DNA of 64,000 bases, from contig JBFMDN010000006.1 in the NCBI GenBank assembly GCA_040753915.1, forward strand, positions 62,001 to 126,000, read 5' to 3'. Under the pieces are notes generated by a model that had not been told where the DNA came from, searched no databases, and saw nothing but the letters and a program-made list of their open reading frames with translations. Below are positions 44,105-52,712 of this stretch, in pieces (within the stretch, counting starts at the first letter, position 1; every line of letters starts with the position of its first letter). Source of the DNA: JBFMDN01 sp040753915 (GTDB lineage Bacteria > Desulfobacterota > Desulfomonilia > Desulfomonilales > Desulfomonilaceae). The translations under genes and the position numbers were made by a program.

Positions 44105-45069
44105 CAGTAGATGAGCCCTACGTTCCGTCTTGTGGCATCTATAGTTAACTGGGCTATTTCCCGTGCCTTTCTTGCCCCGTTTGCGAGCACTGCCCGGATG
44201 TGACCGGGGTCTGCCAAAAGCCTGTTCCGGGTCTCTCTCGCGTCCCGGAAATAATCCCAGAGAATGCCCACGAGCTCTTTCTTTATCGTTCCATAAGCTG
44301 CGCCCCCTTCCAGGTACAGCCGTTTGACGTCAGCGACCCGATCCGGTGGAGCGAAGTGCCGGTAAATCTGGAAAAGATTGCAGGTCTCCGGGTTCTTGGG
44401 TTCTTCCACAGGGGTGGAGTCCGTCATAATGCTCATGACTTTCTTTTTCAGCGTTTTCTCATCGAGGAATATTTCGATCGTGTTCCCATAAGACTTGGAC
44501 ATCTTCTGGCCGTCCAAGCCGGGAACGGTGGCGACATCGTCGCTGATTTCGCCGCGGGGAATGACAAAAGTTTCGCCAAACGTGTGGTTGAATCTCATCG
44601 CTATGTCCCGCGTGACCTCCAGGTGCTGCTGCTGATCCTTGCCTACAGGTACCACGTCTGCCTGGTAGAGCAGAATGTCCGCGGCCATGAGAACCGGATA
44701 GGCGAACAGCCCGTGGTTGGGCGAGATGCCCTTAGCGATCTTGTCCTTGTAGGAGTGGCACCGCTCCAGTAGTCCCATGGGGGTAATGCACGTGAGGATC
44801 CAAGAGAGCTCCACCACCTCAGGAACATCCGATTGCACCCAGAAGACGCATCGATCCGGGTCCAGACCCAAGGACATGAAGTCGGCCGCGGCCTCCAGAG
44901 TTCCACGTGCAAGCTTTTCACTGTCCGTAACGGAGGTCAGGGCATGGAGGTTCACGATAAAGACAAAAAGCTGTGACTTGTCCATATACGATATCATGGG
45001 GCGCATCATCCCCAGGTAATTTCCAATGTGTAGGGATCCTGTGGGCTGAATGCCTGAAAGGACTCTCAA
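44104..45069 (-). CDS. trpS: Tryptophan-tRNA ligase
   Basis: Class I aminoacyl-tRNA synthetase, 321 residues, normal for bacterial TrpRS. HIGN (14-17) and KMSKS (189-193) signature motifs are intact, and GIQPTGSLHIGNYLGMM and GKDQQQHLEVTRDIA are typical of the family. The start codon is TTG, supported by an AAAGGAG site about 6 bases upstream. It is translationally coupled to nth downstream. Confidence 0.95.
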   Translation of the reverse strand: MRVLSGIQPTGSLHIGNYLGMMRPMISYMDKSQLFVFIVNLHALTSVTDSEKLARGTLEAAADFMSLGLDPDRCVFWVQSDVPEVVELSWILTCITPMGLLERCHSYKDKIAKGISPNHGLFAYPVLMAADILLYQADVVPVGKDQQQHLEVTRDIAMRFNHTFGETFVIPRGEISDDVATVPGLDGQKMSKSYGNTIEIFLDEKTLKKKVMSIMTDSTPVEEPKNPETCNLFQIYRHFAPPDRVADVKRLYLEGGAAYGTIKKELVGILWDYFRDARETRNRLLADPGHIRAVLANGARKAREIAQLTIDATRRNVGLIY

Positions 45070-45640
45070 CGGTCGCTCCTTTCCGTCAGAGTGGTGAGCT
45101 ACTGCCGCGCACGAAAAACGATGGCGTCAGTTGCGAATTTGAGAGCAGGTGAGCCTCTGGTGTGGAACCCGAAGCAAACAGCCAGCTCGATGGTCCGACT
45201 AGCCCTTGGTGTGCGTCCGAGCTGTAGCCAGCTCGACAGCAGAGAAATGTCGAACTTTTCTCAGGACTTGTCCGCGTTTCTATTGGCTGCCGTGAGTAAG
45301 CTGTTCTCAATGGGCCTACTATGACATCACCTGACAGTCAAATGAAGTAGAATGTACCATTTCCCTGCTGTTGGTCAAGCTCAACATTGGCCAACTGTAC
45401 CAACGATTATGTTCGCTTCTTCTGTTCGACGATGACGGGCGAGACGAAAGTGTCTCAAAAGCCGGCAGTCTGTGATAATCGTGGCACGCCTCCTCACCCT
45501 GACCCTCTCCCCCTGCCGGGGATTTCAACCGACTATTCTCTCGTCCTGTCTACCGGGCGTTTCGCAGCAATCCGCATCGTTGTGGATTTCCCCCGGTCCC
45601 TGTGTTATAGTGCCTTGCCAGTGATTTTCGGAGACTGGCA
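45070..45640. other. Intergenic stretch with a truncated family B repeat
   Basis: About 570 bases between divergent trpS and the small exported-protein gene. The only recognisable content is a truncated family B repeat at 45446-45512. TATAGT at about 45604-45609 could be a -10 box for the next gene, but no good -35 is seen. Confidence 0.4.
45446..45512. repeat. Family B element, left-end fragment
   Basis: GAAAGTGTCTCAAAA (45446-45460), followed by about 50 bases nearly identical to the left part of the 55-kb copy (GCCGGCAGTCTGTGATAATC and on). No matching right end is present before the next gene. Confidence 0.6.
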
Positions 45641-46129
45641 ATGTTCATGTCCCTTCGGTCGTTGTTCGTTGTGGGAAGCATCGTGCTGCTGTGGGGAGGT
45701 CTTGGAGATCTCGTGTCCGCGCAGCGTTTTCCGTACGAAGCCCCCAAAGCCCCTGAATTTGACAGCAGGGGGCAATACGTGGAACCTGAGACGGAAACCT
45801 CGTACCCTGCTGTGCGCCAATCGACCACTCGGCCGGATCCCCCGCGATCGCCCCGAGTCCAGCGAGCACCCCGTCCGTACACGCCTGAGCCTGCGCCACC
45901 CCAGTCACAGCCCGCCGTAGCTGCAGCGCCACCTCCCCCGCCAGTGCCCGAAGAACCGCCGGATTGCTCGCAATACCCTGGCATGATGTCCATGGCTCGA
46001 AGCCAAGAGGAGCTGCAGTGGAACGCCAGACTCTACCTCACCTGCCTGCTCAAGCGAGGCTGGATGCAGGACCAGGCGCGGCAAGAGGTCATCAGAGTCA
46101 TGGAGAGTCTGCGGGCCAGTCGCCAGTAG
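45641..46129 (+). CDS. Exported proline-rich protein, unknown function
   Basis: 162 residues. An N-terminal signal peptide (SLFVVGSIVLLWGGLGDLVSA-Q) is followed by a long Pro/Arg/Gln-rich low-complexity region (about 45-105) and a compact helical C-terminal part (SQEELQWNARLYLTCLLKRGWMQDQARQEVIRVMESLR) with three cysteines. I do not recognise the family. The layout suggests a periplasmic protein with a flexible linker. A CGGAG site precedes the ATG. Confidence 0.65.
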   Translation: MFMSLRSLFVVGSIVLLWGGLGDLVSAQRFPYEAPKAPEFDSRGQYVEPETETSYPAVRQSTTRPDPPRSPRVQRAPRPYTPEPAPPQSQPAVAAAPPPPPVPEEPPDCSQYPGMMSMARSQEELQWNARLYLTCLLKRGWMQDQARQEVIRVMESLRASRQ

Positions 46130-46328
46130 CCCTTTTGAACCAGCCTTCGCATTAATTGAGGATTGAGCACGCTACAGGGGGAAGTTCAAGACGAGAAAAC
46201 CGCCGAGACGCCGGTGCTACGAAGACAGGAGCAGGGCGGCTCGTGGTGGCCATCGACGAGTCTCGCTAGTTGCGGACTTTCATGCTCCGTTGTGACTACG
46301 AGGTTGGGGACGTTCACAAAATTCTGTA

Positions 46329-46658
46329 CTAAGACGTTGAACCGCTCCCGATTGGCGCGTCCGATCCACAGCACCTCTTATACTTTTTGCCCGATCCGCA
46401 CGGACAGGCAGAGTTGCGGGCCGGCTGCTGAAGAGCCTGGGGGCGTCGTGGAACCGAGCGGGCGGCCCCGCCACGCGACGACATCCTCCAATTTTGATAT
46501 AACACGTACACGGTCACTCCGACGAGAATTAGCCAAACCAACACCAGGCCGATACTTTCCCGCTCGTTGAATCGTTCTGACATGAGAAACCAGACAAGGG
46601 CGGCAGTCCAGATTACGATCCAGACTATTCCGTACCAAGGACTCTTGATTTTTTTCAT
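46329..46658 (-). CDS. Membrane-anchored SEC-C motif protein
   Basis: 109 residues. Two membrane helices (about 9-25 and 38-54) are followed by a short cytoplasmic linker and a SEC-C zinc motif: CPCGSGKKYKRCCG (about 85-98). SEC-C motifs bind zinc and occur at the end of SecA and in many small proteins. A membrane-anchored version as here is less usual. No secretion gene is adjacent. Function unknown. Confidence 0.8.
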   Translation of the reverse strand: MKKIKSPWYGIVWIVIWTAALVWFLMSERFNERESIGLVLVWLILVGVTVYVLYQNWRMSSRGGAARSVPRRPQALQQPARNSACPCGSGKKYKRCCGSDAPIGSGSTS

Positions 46659-46798
46659 ACGCGCCTGAGCTCAAACCTGAACAGCTTTTTCGTCGACTAT
46701 ACCAACAAATGGTGCTGCGTCAACAGGTGTTGTCCCTCATCGGCATTTGGTGGTAAGCTGTCACTGCAATCGGATCATTTGAAAAAGGAAGACTGGAC

Positions 46799-49198
46799 GT
46801 GGCTTTTCTGTTCATAAACGTCAACCATGATGTGGGATATGAATCTTCGGAAAGCATCCCCATTTCCCTGGGTTATGTCCTGGCCTCTCTCCGCGCTGAC
46901 GGATGGAAAGGCATCATTCTCGATGACCTTCGAGACCGCCCTTTGAGCCTCACGGCCTTGGAGAAGTGGATACGACGCATCCAGCCTTTGGTAATCGGAT
47001 TTACCGCATACCAGAGCACAATGAATCGGATCCGTTTCCTCTGCAGGTACATCAAGTCCCGGCATCGCAATATCCATGTAGTTCTCGGCGGTCCCCAGGG
47101 CGCCCTCATGCCGTCTCTAGCCCTCGCAGAGCTGGAGGACGTGGACGCGCTCGTTCGGGGGGAAGGCGAGATAGTCATGCCTCTCATGGCCCGGGTCCTC
47201 GCTGCGGGGGAAGGACTGGAGCATGTCCCCGGTATTACGTGCAAATGCGCAAACGGCATTTTGGATACCGCCCTTCATGCCGACCCCCCGCAAGATCTCG
47301 ATGAATATCCGTCGCCCTACCTGTCCAACATTCTGAACCTGGATGGGAAGAGCACGGCCATATTGCTCTCGTCACGCGGATGCACCCACGTCTGCTACTT
47401 TTGCATAACGCCTCGTCTCAGCAATCGGAATGTCCGGTACCACTCCGTTGAGCGGACTGTGGACGAGATGGACCATCTTGCCGCCCAAGGCATCGAGAGA
47501 TTTTGGTTTGCCGATCCCAATTTTACCGAGAACCCAGAACGGACCCATAGGCTCCTGAATGAAAAGATTCGCCGCGGAATAAAAACGCCCTTCTGGTGTC
47601 AGACCCGGAGCGACCTCGTTGATGCCGACATGCTCAAGCGACTCCATGAGGCAGGTGCAGACACCATTGCCTTTGGTCTCGAGTCCGGGAGCCCGGCTGT
47701 GCTAGAGAAAACGAACAAACGGATTGTCCTGCAACAGTTGGCCAGGAACGTGGAGATTGCACAATCTCTCGGGATGGCGACGGAGCTATTCTCCATTTTC
47801 GGTCTCCCAGGGGAAACGCTTCAGGATGCCAGAAGAACCCTCGAATTCGTCCGGTCTCTCGGCATACCGATTGAGTCCAATTCCGGGTCTCAGCAGATGC
47901 AGCTTTACTTCGGATCCATCTACGAGAAGGATCCGGAGAAGTTTGGCTTCAAAGTCACGAACGGATCCAGGCCTGCGTACCTTTCCGTCGGGGAGTCGTA
48001 CGAAACCGCGACCATGTCCAAAGAACATCTGAGAAAAGCTCGCAATATGTGGACCCTGGCCAACGAGCAGATGAAGATGGACGTGTACTACAAGCAGCGT
48101 CTCTTCGAGATCCTGGATTTTCTTCTCGAAAATCGGGGAGATCTGGAGCATGAGCCCGCATTTCACGCGTATGGAGCCCTCGCGTCCTGTGCAATCGAAG
48201 AATTTGAGTTGCTCATATCATTCCTCGAAGGATACGAACGGGTGGCGGGGGACGAGGACTCCCCGGTAAGCGAGCTCATATCGGGCCTGAGCTTTTTCAG
48301 GGAAACCGATGCGCCGGCAGGTCCTCAGGACAGAATCATCTTCGACTCCCGCAGCTATATTGACGGAGTCCCCTTCACAGGCATCTCGGGAAAGTACTGG
48401 GATATGCTTCTCGGGCGAGGGCTGCTCCTGGATGCCTTTGAGGAGGGTTTTCTTGGCGCGAGACAGGGGACGGAAGTCTCCTTTCGATTCGTATTCCCGG
48501 ATGATTACGTCCAGGAAGAGCTTCGCGGACGGGACGTTGAGGTTCATGCCAAAGTCCATAAGGTGTTCCAAACCGTGGAGGCTAGCTCAATTGAAGATGT
48601 AAGACGCCTGGGCATTCGGAACCATTATCCTTTCACAGACCTCGACGTTTTGCGTGACCAGAACGAGATTCTCTATTACCTCGCCCTGCGGGACGTCCAC
48701 CCTGAGGAATTGATCAAGACCCCCAGCCACTTTCTCACGTTGGCCCACATGCTTGCGAAGTTGGGTAAGAGGGAAGCAGCCCACTGGATGGGGACGCTCG
48801 TTTCGAGTACACCTCGAGCCCTGGCCGCGGTTGCAGACACCTTGGTCGGGTCCGGGAAGTACTCGTGGGCCATTCCCTACTACGAAATGCTCGAATCAAG
48901 AGGCGCCGGCTTTGTCCTGAAGAAAGTCCGATGCCTTCTCAACATGAACGAAAACGAAAAGGCCTACGCGGCTCTCGAGACGATTCCGGAGTCGCCCGAC
49001 CTGGAGTTTCAGGAGACTCTCCTCGAATGTCTCAAGGCTGCAAGGCCGAATTCTCGGAGAATTCCCTCCCTGGATCGCCACGTAATGGACATGCGCGTGC
49101 AAGCAGCCCTCGATCGAGAGCTCCTGTCCCGCTCCGGCCAATCCTCGATTACTCCCCTGGTTCACGGATACCGTGAGGACACCGCCTGGCTGCGATAG
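46799..49198 (+). CDS. B12-binding radical SAM protein with embedded trigger-factor/FKBP-type PPIase domain
   Basis: 799 residues, GTG start with AAGGAAG upstream. Residues 1-145 form a cobalamin-binding-like Rossmann domain (SLGYVLASLRADGWKGIILDD; LGGPQGALMPSLAL; ALVRGEGE), without the classical DxHxxG histidine. Residues 185-400 form the radical SAM barrel with SRGCTHVCYFC (Cys195, Cys199, Cys202), WFADPNF and GLESGSP. Residues about 510-592 match the trigger-factor/FKBP PPIase fold (DRIIFDSRSYIDGVPFTG, LLGRGLLLDAFEEGFLGARQG, FPDDYVQEELRGRDVEVHAKV). The remainder to 799 is helical and TPR-like. The PPIase domain within a radical SAM enzyme is the unusual point; it might hold a peptide substrate. 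The two downstream genes are codirectional but concern acyl-CoA metabolism. Substrate unknown. Confidence 0.88.
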   Translation: MAFLFINVNHDVGYESSESIPISLGYVLASLRADGWKGIILDDLRDRPLSLTALEKWIRRIQPLVIGFTAYQSTMNRIRFLCRYIKSRHRNIHVVLGGPQGALMPSLALAELEDVDALVRGEGEIVMPLMARVLAAGEGLEHVPGITCKCANGILDTALHADPPQDLDEYPSPYLSNILNLDGKSTAILLSSRGCTHVCYFCITPRLSNRNVRYHSVERTVDEMDHLAAQGIERFWFADPNFTENPERTHRLLNEKIRRGIKTPFWCQTRSDLVDADMLKRLHEAGADTIAFGLESGSPAVLEKTNKRIVLQQLARNVEIAQSLGMATELFSIFGLPGETLQDARRTLEFVRSLGIPIESNSGSQQMQLYFGSIYEKDPEKFGFKVTNGSRPAYLSVGESYETATMSKEHLRKARNMWTLANEQMKMDVYYKQRLFEILDFLLENRGDLEHEPAFHAYGALASCAIEEFELLISFLEGYERVAGDEDSPVSELISGLSFFRETDAPAGPQDRIIFDSRSYIDGVPFTGISGKYWDMLLGRGLLLDAFEEGFLGARQGTEVSFRFVFPDDYVQEELRGRDVEVHAKVHKVFQTVEASSIEDVRRLGIRNHYPFTDLDVLRDQNEILYYLALRDVHPEELIKTPSHFLTLAHMLAKLGKREAAHWMGTLVSSTPRALAAVADTLVGSGKYSWAIPYYEMLESRGAGFVLKKVRCLLNMNENEKAYAALETIPESPDLEFQETLLECLKAARPNSRRIPSLDRHVMDMRVQAALDRELLSRSGQSSITPLVHGYREDTAWLR

Positions 49199-49239
49199 CC
49201 GATACCACATCTCTCTCGTCCGCGAAGGAGTAGGCAACC

Positions 49240-50073
49240 ATGAACGCTGAAAAATCCGAGTCGGAAAGCCTCGTCACCTATCACAGGGAAGGGTTCGTGG
49301 GATTTATCTCCCTCAACAGACCCGAAAAAAGAAACGCCCTCAACCTTGCCACGTGGAAGGCATTGGATAAAGCCATAGCCACGGCTGAGGAAGACTCCGA
49401 GGCCAGGGCAGTGATCGTAAGAGGTAGTGGGAAGTCGTTCTGTGCAGGATTGGACCTGAGCCCCGATAATGAGTTGATCCCTCTTATCACGGGCCAAGCC
49501 TCGGCCACCCAGAAAATTCAATTTTTCCGCGAAGTGAAGAGGGTGCAGGCGATTCACACCAGGCTCGAGAGACTGTCAGTGCCGACCATCTGTTCTATCC
49601 ATTCCTTCTGTCTCGGCGCGGGCCTTGAATTGGCTGTGTGCTGCGATGTGCGGCTCTGTACCGAGGATACTGTTTTCGCGCTTCCAGAGGCCAAGTTGGC
49701 AATAATAACGGACGTTGGCGGGCTGCAGCGCCTTCCCCGAATCGTAGGTCAAGGTCGCGCAAGAGAAATAGCGTTTCGCGGCCACAGATTCGACGCGACG
49801 CACGCTCTTTCCATCGGCTTGGTGAACGCAGTGTACCCGGACAAGGAGACGTGCGACGAAAAAGCCCTCGAAATGGCTCAGGAGATAGCATCGAATCCGC
49901 CCCTGGCCGTACAGGGAGCCAAAGAGGTATTTCTCTTCGGAGACACGGTTGCCCTCGATCAGGCCCTCGAATACAACGCCGCCCGGTCGAGCATGATCAT
50001 GCCGTCGGAGGATATTGTCGAGGCCATCTCGGCCCATCTCCAGAAGCGCGAAGGTAATTTCAAAGGCGCGTAG
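49240..50073 (+). CDS. Enoyl-CoA hydratase/isomerase family protein, dienoyl-CoA isomerase-like
   Basis: Crotonase-fold enzyme of 277 residues. The oxyanion hole residues lie in GSGKSFCAGLDLS (about 62-74) and in SFCLGAGLELAVCCD (Glu130). The active-site region reads LPEAKLAIITDVGGLQRLPR, with Glu150 and Asp158 eight residues apart. This Glu-Asp pair with the DVG-LQRLP context is that of delta3,5-delta2,4-dienoyl-CoA isomerase (ECH1), rather than a plain hydratase; assignment is by remembered family residues. The next gene encodes a 2,4-dienoyl-CoA reductase-like enzyme, which fits a role in degrading unsaturated acyl-CoAs. Confidence 0.88.
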   Translation: MNAEKSESESLVTYHREGFVGFISLNRPEKRNALNLATWKALDKAIATAEEDSEARAVIVRGSGKSFCAGLDLSPDNELIPLITGQASATQKIQFFREVKRVQAIHTRLERLSVPTICSIHSFCLGAGLELAVCCDVRLCTEDTVFALPEAKLAIITDVGGLQRLPRIVGQGRAREIAFRGHRFDATHALSIGLVNAVYPDKETCDEKALEMAQEIASNPPLAVQGAKEVFLFGDTVALDQALEYNAARSSMIMPSEDIVEAISAHLQKREGNFKGA

Positions 50074-50249
50074 TTGTGCGCACGTCAGGTACGTTACCTG
50101 TCGGCAGAGAAGCCTACTGGATTTGTGGCGGAAGAAACCGCGGGCCGGGCTTTTTCGGCATCAGCCATGCCCGGGACCTCGATTGAAAGAGCTCCCATTA
50201 CATGGTTAGTTGGAAATAAACATGAATGCACTCTGACGAGGAGGTTCGC

Positions 50250-52253
50250 TTGATCTCGAGACTGTTCCAACCCATAGATATAGGCCCCGTCTCCTTACCC
50301 AACCGGGTCGTCATGACGGCAATGCACCTGAATTACACTCCCAGCGGCGAAGTGACCGACCGCTTCATCGAGTTCTACAAGGCCCGAGCTCGAGGAGGAG
50401 CCGGATTCATCATTATCGGCGGCGCGGACATAAACGATCAGGCTTCGGGAATGGATTTCATGCTGTCCATCAAGGACGATCGGAACATTCCCAGTCTTAA
50501 ACGATTCGTCGACGCAATCCACGCGGAAGGGGCAAAGACCGCTATCCAGCTCTACATGGCCGGCGCTTATTCTTATTGCTTTCTGAAGGGCCTGCCCGTG
50601 CTGGCCCCATCCGAGTATTCCTGCAGCTACAACAGAGCCCAGACTACGGCTATGACCCTCGACGACATAGAGCGGGTGCAGAGAGACTTCGTTCATGCAA
50701 CGCGAAGGGCAAGGGAGGCCGGGTTCGACGCGGTGGAAGTGATAGCATCAGCCGGATACCTCATCTGCCAGTTCCTTTCCCCCAAGACCAACAAGCGCGA
50801 CGACGAGTACGGGGGCTCTCTTGAAAATCGAATGCGCTTCGGCTTGGAGACGGTTCGCCGGGTTCGGGAGGCAACCGGGCCGGATATGGCACTGGTGGTT
50901 CGCGTTGCTGGCAATGACTTTGTGCCGAACAGCCACACCAACAAGGAATCGCGGGTTTTTGCGGCAGCAGTGGCAGAAGCGGGCGCCGATTGCATCAATG
51001 TCACCGGCGGGTGGCACGAGAGCCGTGTTCCTCAGATCACCATGGACTTGCCCCAGGCCGGATACGTGTACCTCGCTCGAGGGATCAAGGAAAGCGTCAA
51101 TGTGCCTGTGGTCGGGTGCAATCGGATCAACGATCCGTTCATTGCCGAGGAAGTGCTCAAGGAAGGAGTCGCGGACCTGGTCGGCGTTGCCCGGGGTCTA
51201 ATAGCGGATCCCGAGTTCGTCAACAAAGCTCGCGAAGGAAGGACCGACGAAATTCGGCGGTGTCTCGCGTGTAATCAACGCTGCTTCGATCACGTGTTTC
51301 AGCTCATGCCCGTAGGATGCGTTGTCAATCCCCGTGCAGGCCGGGAAATGGAAACAGAGTATGGCCCGGCAGAGAATACCAAGAAGATTCTTGTGGCTGG
51401 AGCGGGCCCAGCGGGATGCGAATTCGCTGCCATCGCAGCGGAACGCGGCCATTCCGTGGTCCTGTGCGAGCGAGAGAATCGCCTTGGAGGCCAGGTGTCA
51501 TGGGCAGCGGACGCTACACGCAAGCCCGGATTCCACTATCTCATTCAGCACTACAAATCCGTGCTTCCCAAACGCGGTGTAGACATTCGTCTCGGCACCG
51601 AAGTAACACCGGACCTCGTTGCAGCAGAAAAACCTGACCTCGTGGTCGTGGCCACGGGAGCCGCTCCCTTTAAGCCACCTATCCCGGAGGTGGAGCTTCC
51701 CAATGTGTACCAGGCGTGGGATGTCCTGAAGGGAACGGTTCAGACGGGCAAGAACGTGGTCGTAGTGGGAGGCGGCTCCGTCGGGCTCGAGACCGCCATA
51801 TTCCTTGCAATCAAGGGCACCATCTCGCCGGAGCAGGTCTACTTCCTGATGTTGCATGAGGCTGAATCACCCGAGATCCTGAGAGAATTGATGGTGCGAG
51901 GGGTGAAGAAGGTGACGGTCATTGAGATGACCTCCAAGATGGCGAGCGACGTGGGCCGGTCCACGCGCTGGGTGCTACTGAAAGAGCTGGCATTGAGGGG
52001 CATCGAGCTCATAACTGACGCTAAGATGAAGGATATCACCCCGACCCACGTGGTGTACACCGATTCGCAGGGCAATGACCATACCCTGCCAGCGGATTCG
52101 GTAGTCCTGGCGATGGGGGCCCGCCCAGAGAACTCTCTGGCCGTAGCGCTGCAAGATTCCGGCGCTGAGCTTCACGTGATTGGAGACGCGAGAAAGGTCG
52201 GCCGTGTCGGCGAAGCGATCGACGAAGGCTTCGCGTTGGCTTGCCACGTGTGA
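50250..52253 (+). CDS. 2,4-dienoyl-CoA reductase-like FMN/FAD/4Fe-4S oxidoreductase
   Basis: About 667 residues in the Old Yellow Enzyme/FadH group. An N-terminal FMN-binding TIM barrel (MISRLFQPIDIGPVSLPNR onward) contains the segment SAGYLICQFLSPKTNKRDDEYGGS, close to FadH SEGYLINEFLTLRTNQR, retaining the active-site tyrosine. A 4Fe-4S cluster is bound by Cys-x2-Cys-x3-Cys-x11-Cys (CLACNQRC...VGC). The C-terminal half has an FAD motif (VAGAGPAGCEFAAIAAERG) and an NAD(P)H motif (VVVGGGSVGLETAIFLA). I choose the TTG at 50250 because GAGGAGG stands 5 bases upstream; an ATG at 50226 in the same frame is the alternative. Related anaerobe enzymes reduce other enoates, so the exact substrate is open. 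Confidence 0.87.
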   Translation: MISRLFQPIDIGPVSLPNRVVMTAMHLNYTPSGEVTDRFIEFYKARARGGAGFIIIGGADINDQASGMDFMLSIKDDRNIPSLKRFVDAIHAEGAKTAIQLYMAGAYSYCFLKGLPVLAPSEYSCSYNRAQTTAMTLDDIERVQRDFVHATRRAREAGFDAVEVIASAGYLICQFLSPKTNKRDDEYGGSLENRMRFGLETVRRVREATGPDMALVVRVAGNDFVPNSHTNKESRVFAAAVAEAGADCINVTGGWHESRVPQITMDLPQAGYVYLARGIKESVNVPVVGCNRINDPFIAEEVLKEGVADLVGVARGLIADPEFVNKAREGRTDEIRRCLACNQRCFDHVFQLMPVGCVVNPRAGREMETEYGPAENTKKILVAGAGPAGCEFAAIAAERGHSVVLCERENRLGGQVSWAADATRKPGFHYLIQHYKSVLPKRGVDIRLGTEVTPDLVAAEKPDLVVVATGAAPFKPPIPEVELPNVYQAWDVLKGTVQTGKNVVVVGGGSVGLETAIFLAIKGTISPEQVYFLMLHEAESPEILRELMVRGVKKVTVIEMTSKMASDVGRSTRWVLLKELALRGIELITDAKMKDITPTHVVYTDSQGNDHTLPADSVVLAMGARPENSLAVALQDSGAELHVIGDARKVGRVGEAIDEGFALACHV

Positions 52254-52347
52254 TCGGGGTCCGTTTCGCCGCGTTGCAGACCTAAGCACGAGGTGCCCGG
52301 GGCGTACGGATGCGTGCCGCCACAGTCCACGTCCAGATCATTGCAAC

Positions 52348-52398
52348 GTAGGGGCACCCCTTGTGGGTGCCCAGGGCGGGCACCAGGCCCGCCCCTAC
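52348..52398. repeat. Family C 51-bp multi-hairpin repeat, copy 2
   Basis: Nearly identical to 41517-41567: terminal GTAGGGGC/GCCCCTAC with internal GCACCC/GGGTGC and GGGCGGGC/GCCCGCCC stems. It lies between convergent genes and may also act as a bidirectional terminator-like structure, but no T-tract follows. Confidence 0.7.
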
Positions 52399-52417
52399 AG
52401 TCTCCCACCTGCTCAGG

Positions 52418-52702
52418 TTACTCCTCTTCTGCAAAGGGATTTCTGGCGAGACGGCACGTGCAGTTGCCTTCATCTCCACTGTTCCATTGATTGATTATCT
52501 GCTTGAGCTTCGCCTTGTCCAGGTCCAGGTACCTCTTGACGTCTCCCTGTGTAATAAGTCGTAGCTTGTACGCGAAAAAGACGGCCTCTTCCAACAGCGC
52601 CGGAGTGAAAGGGAGACGCTCCTTGAGTAGTCCCCTTTTGTCCAATATGTCGAGGATCTCTTCATATCCGGCGACGCGCTTGTTCAATTGCTGCTTCTCC
52701 AT
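52418..52702 (-). CDS. Small hypothetical protein downstream of pbpC
   Basis: 94 residues, helical and charged (ILDILDKRGLLKERLPFTPALLEEAVFFAYKLRLITQGDVKRYLDLDKAKLKQIINQW), followed by a short CTCRL tail. I do not recognise the family. The pattern of helices could be a winged-helix-like or protein-binding module. It starts 10 bases after the pbpC stop with a GGGTGAG site, so it is in the pbpC operon. Confidence 0.65.
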   Translation of the reverse strand: MEKQQLNKRVAGYEEILDILDKRGLLKERLPFTPALLEEAVFFAYKLRLITQGDVKRYLDLDKAKLKQIINQWNSGDEGNCTCRLARNPFAEEE

Positions 52703-52712
52703 AACTCACCCG

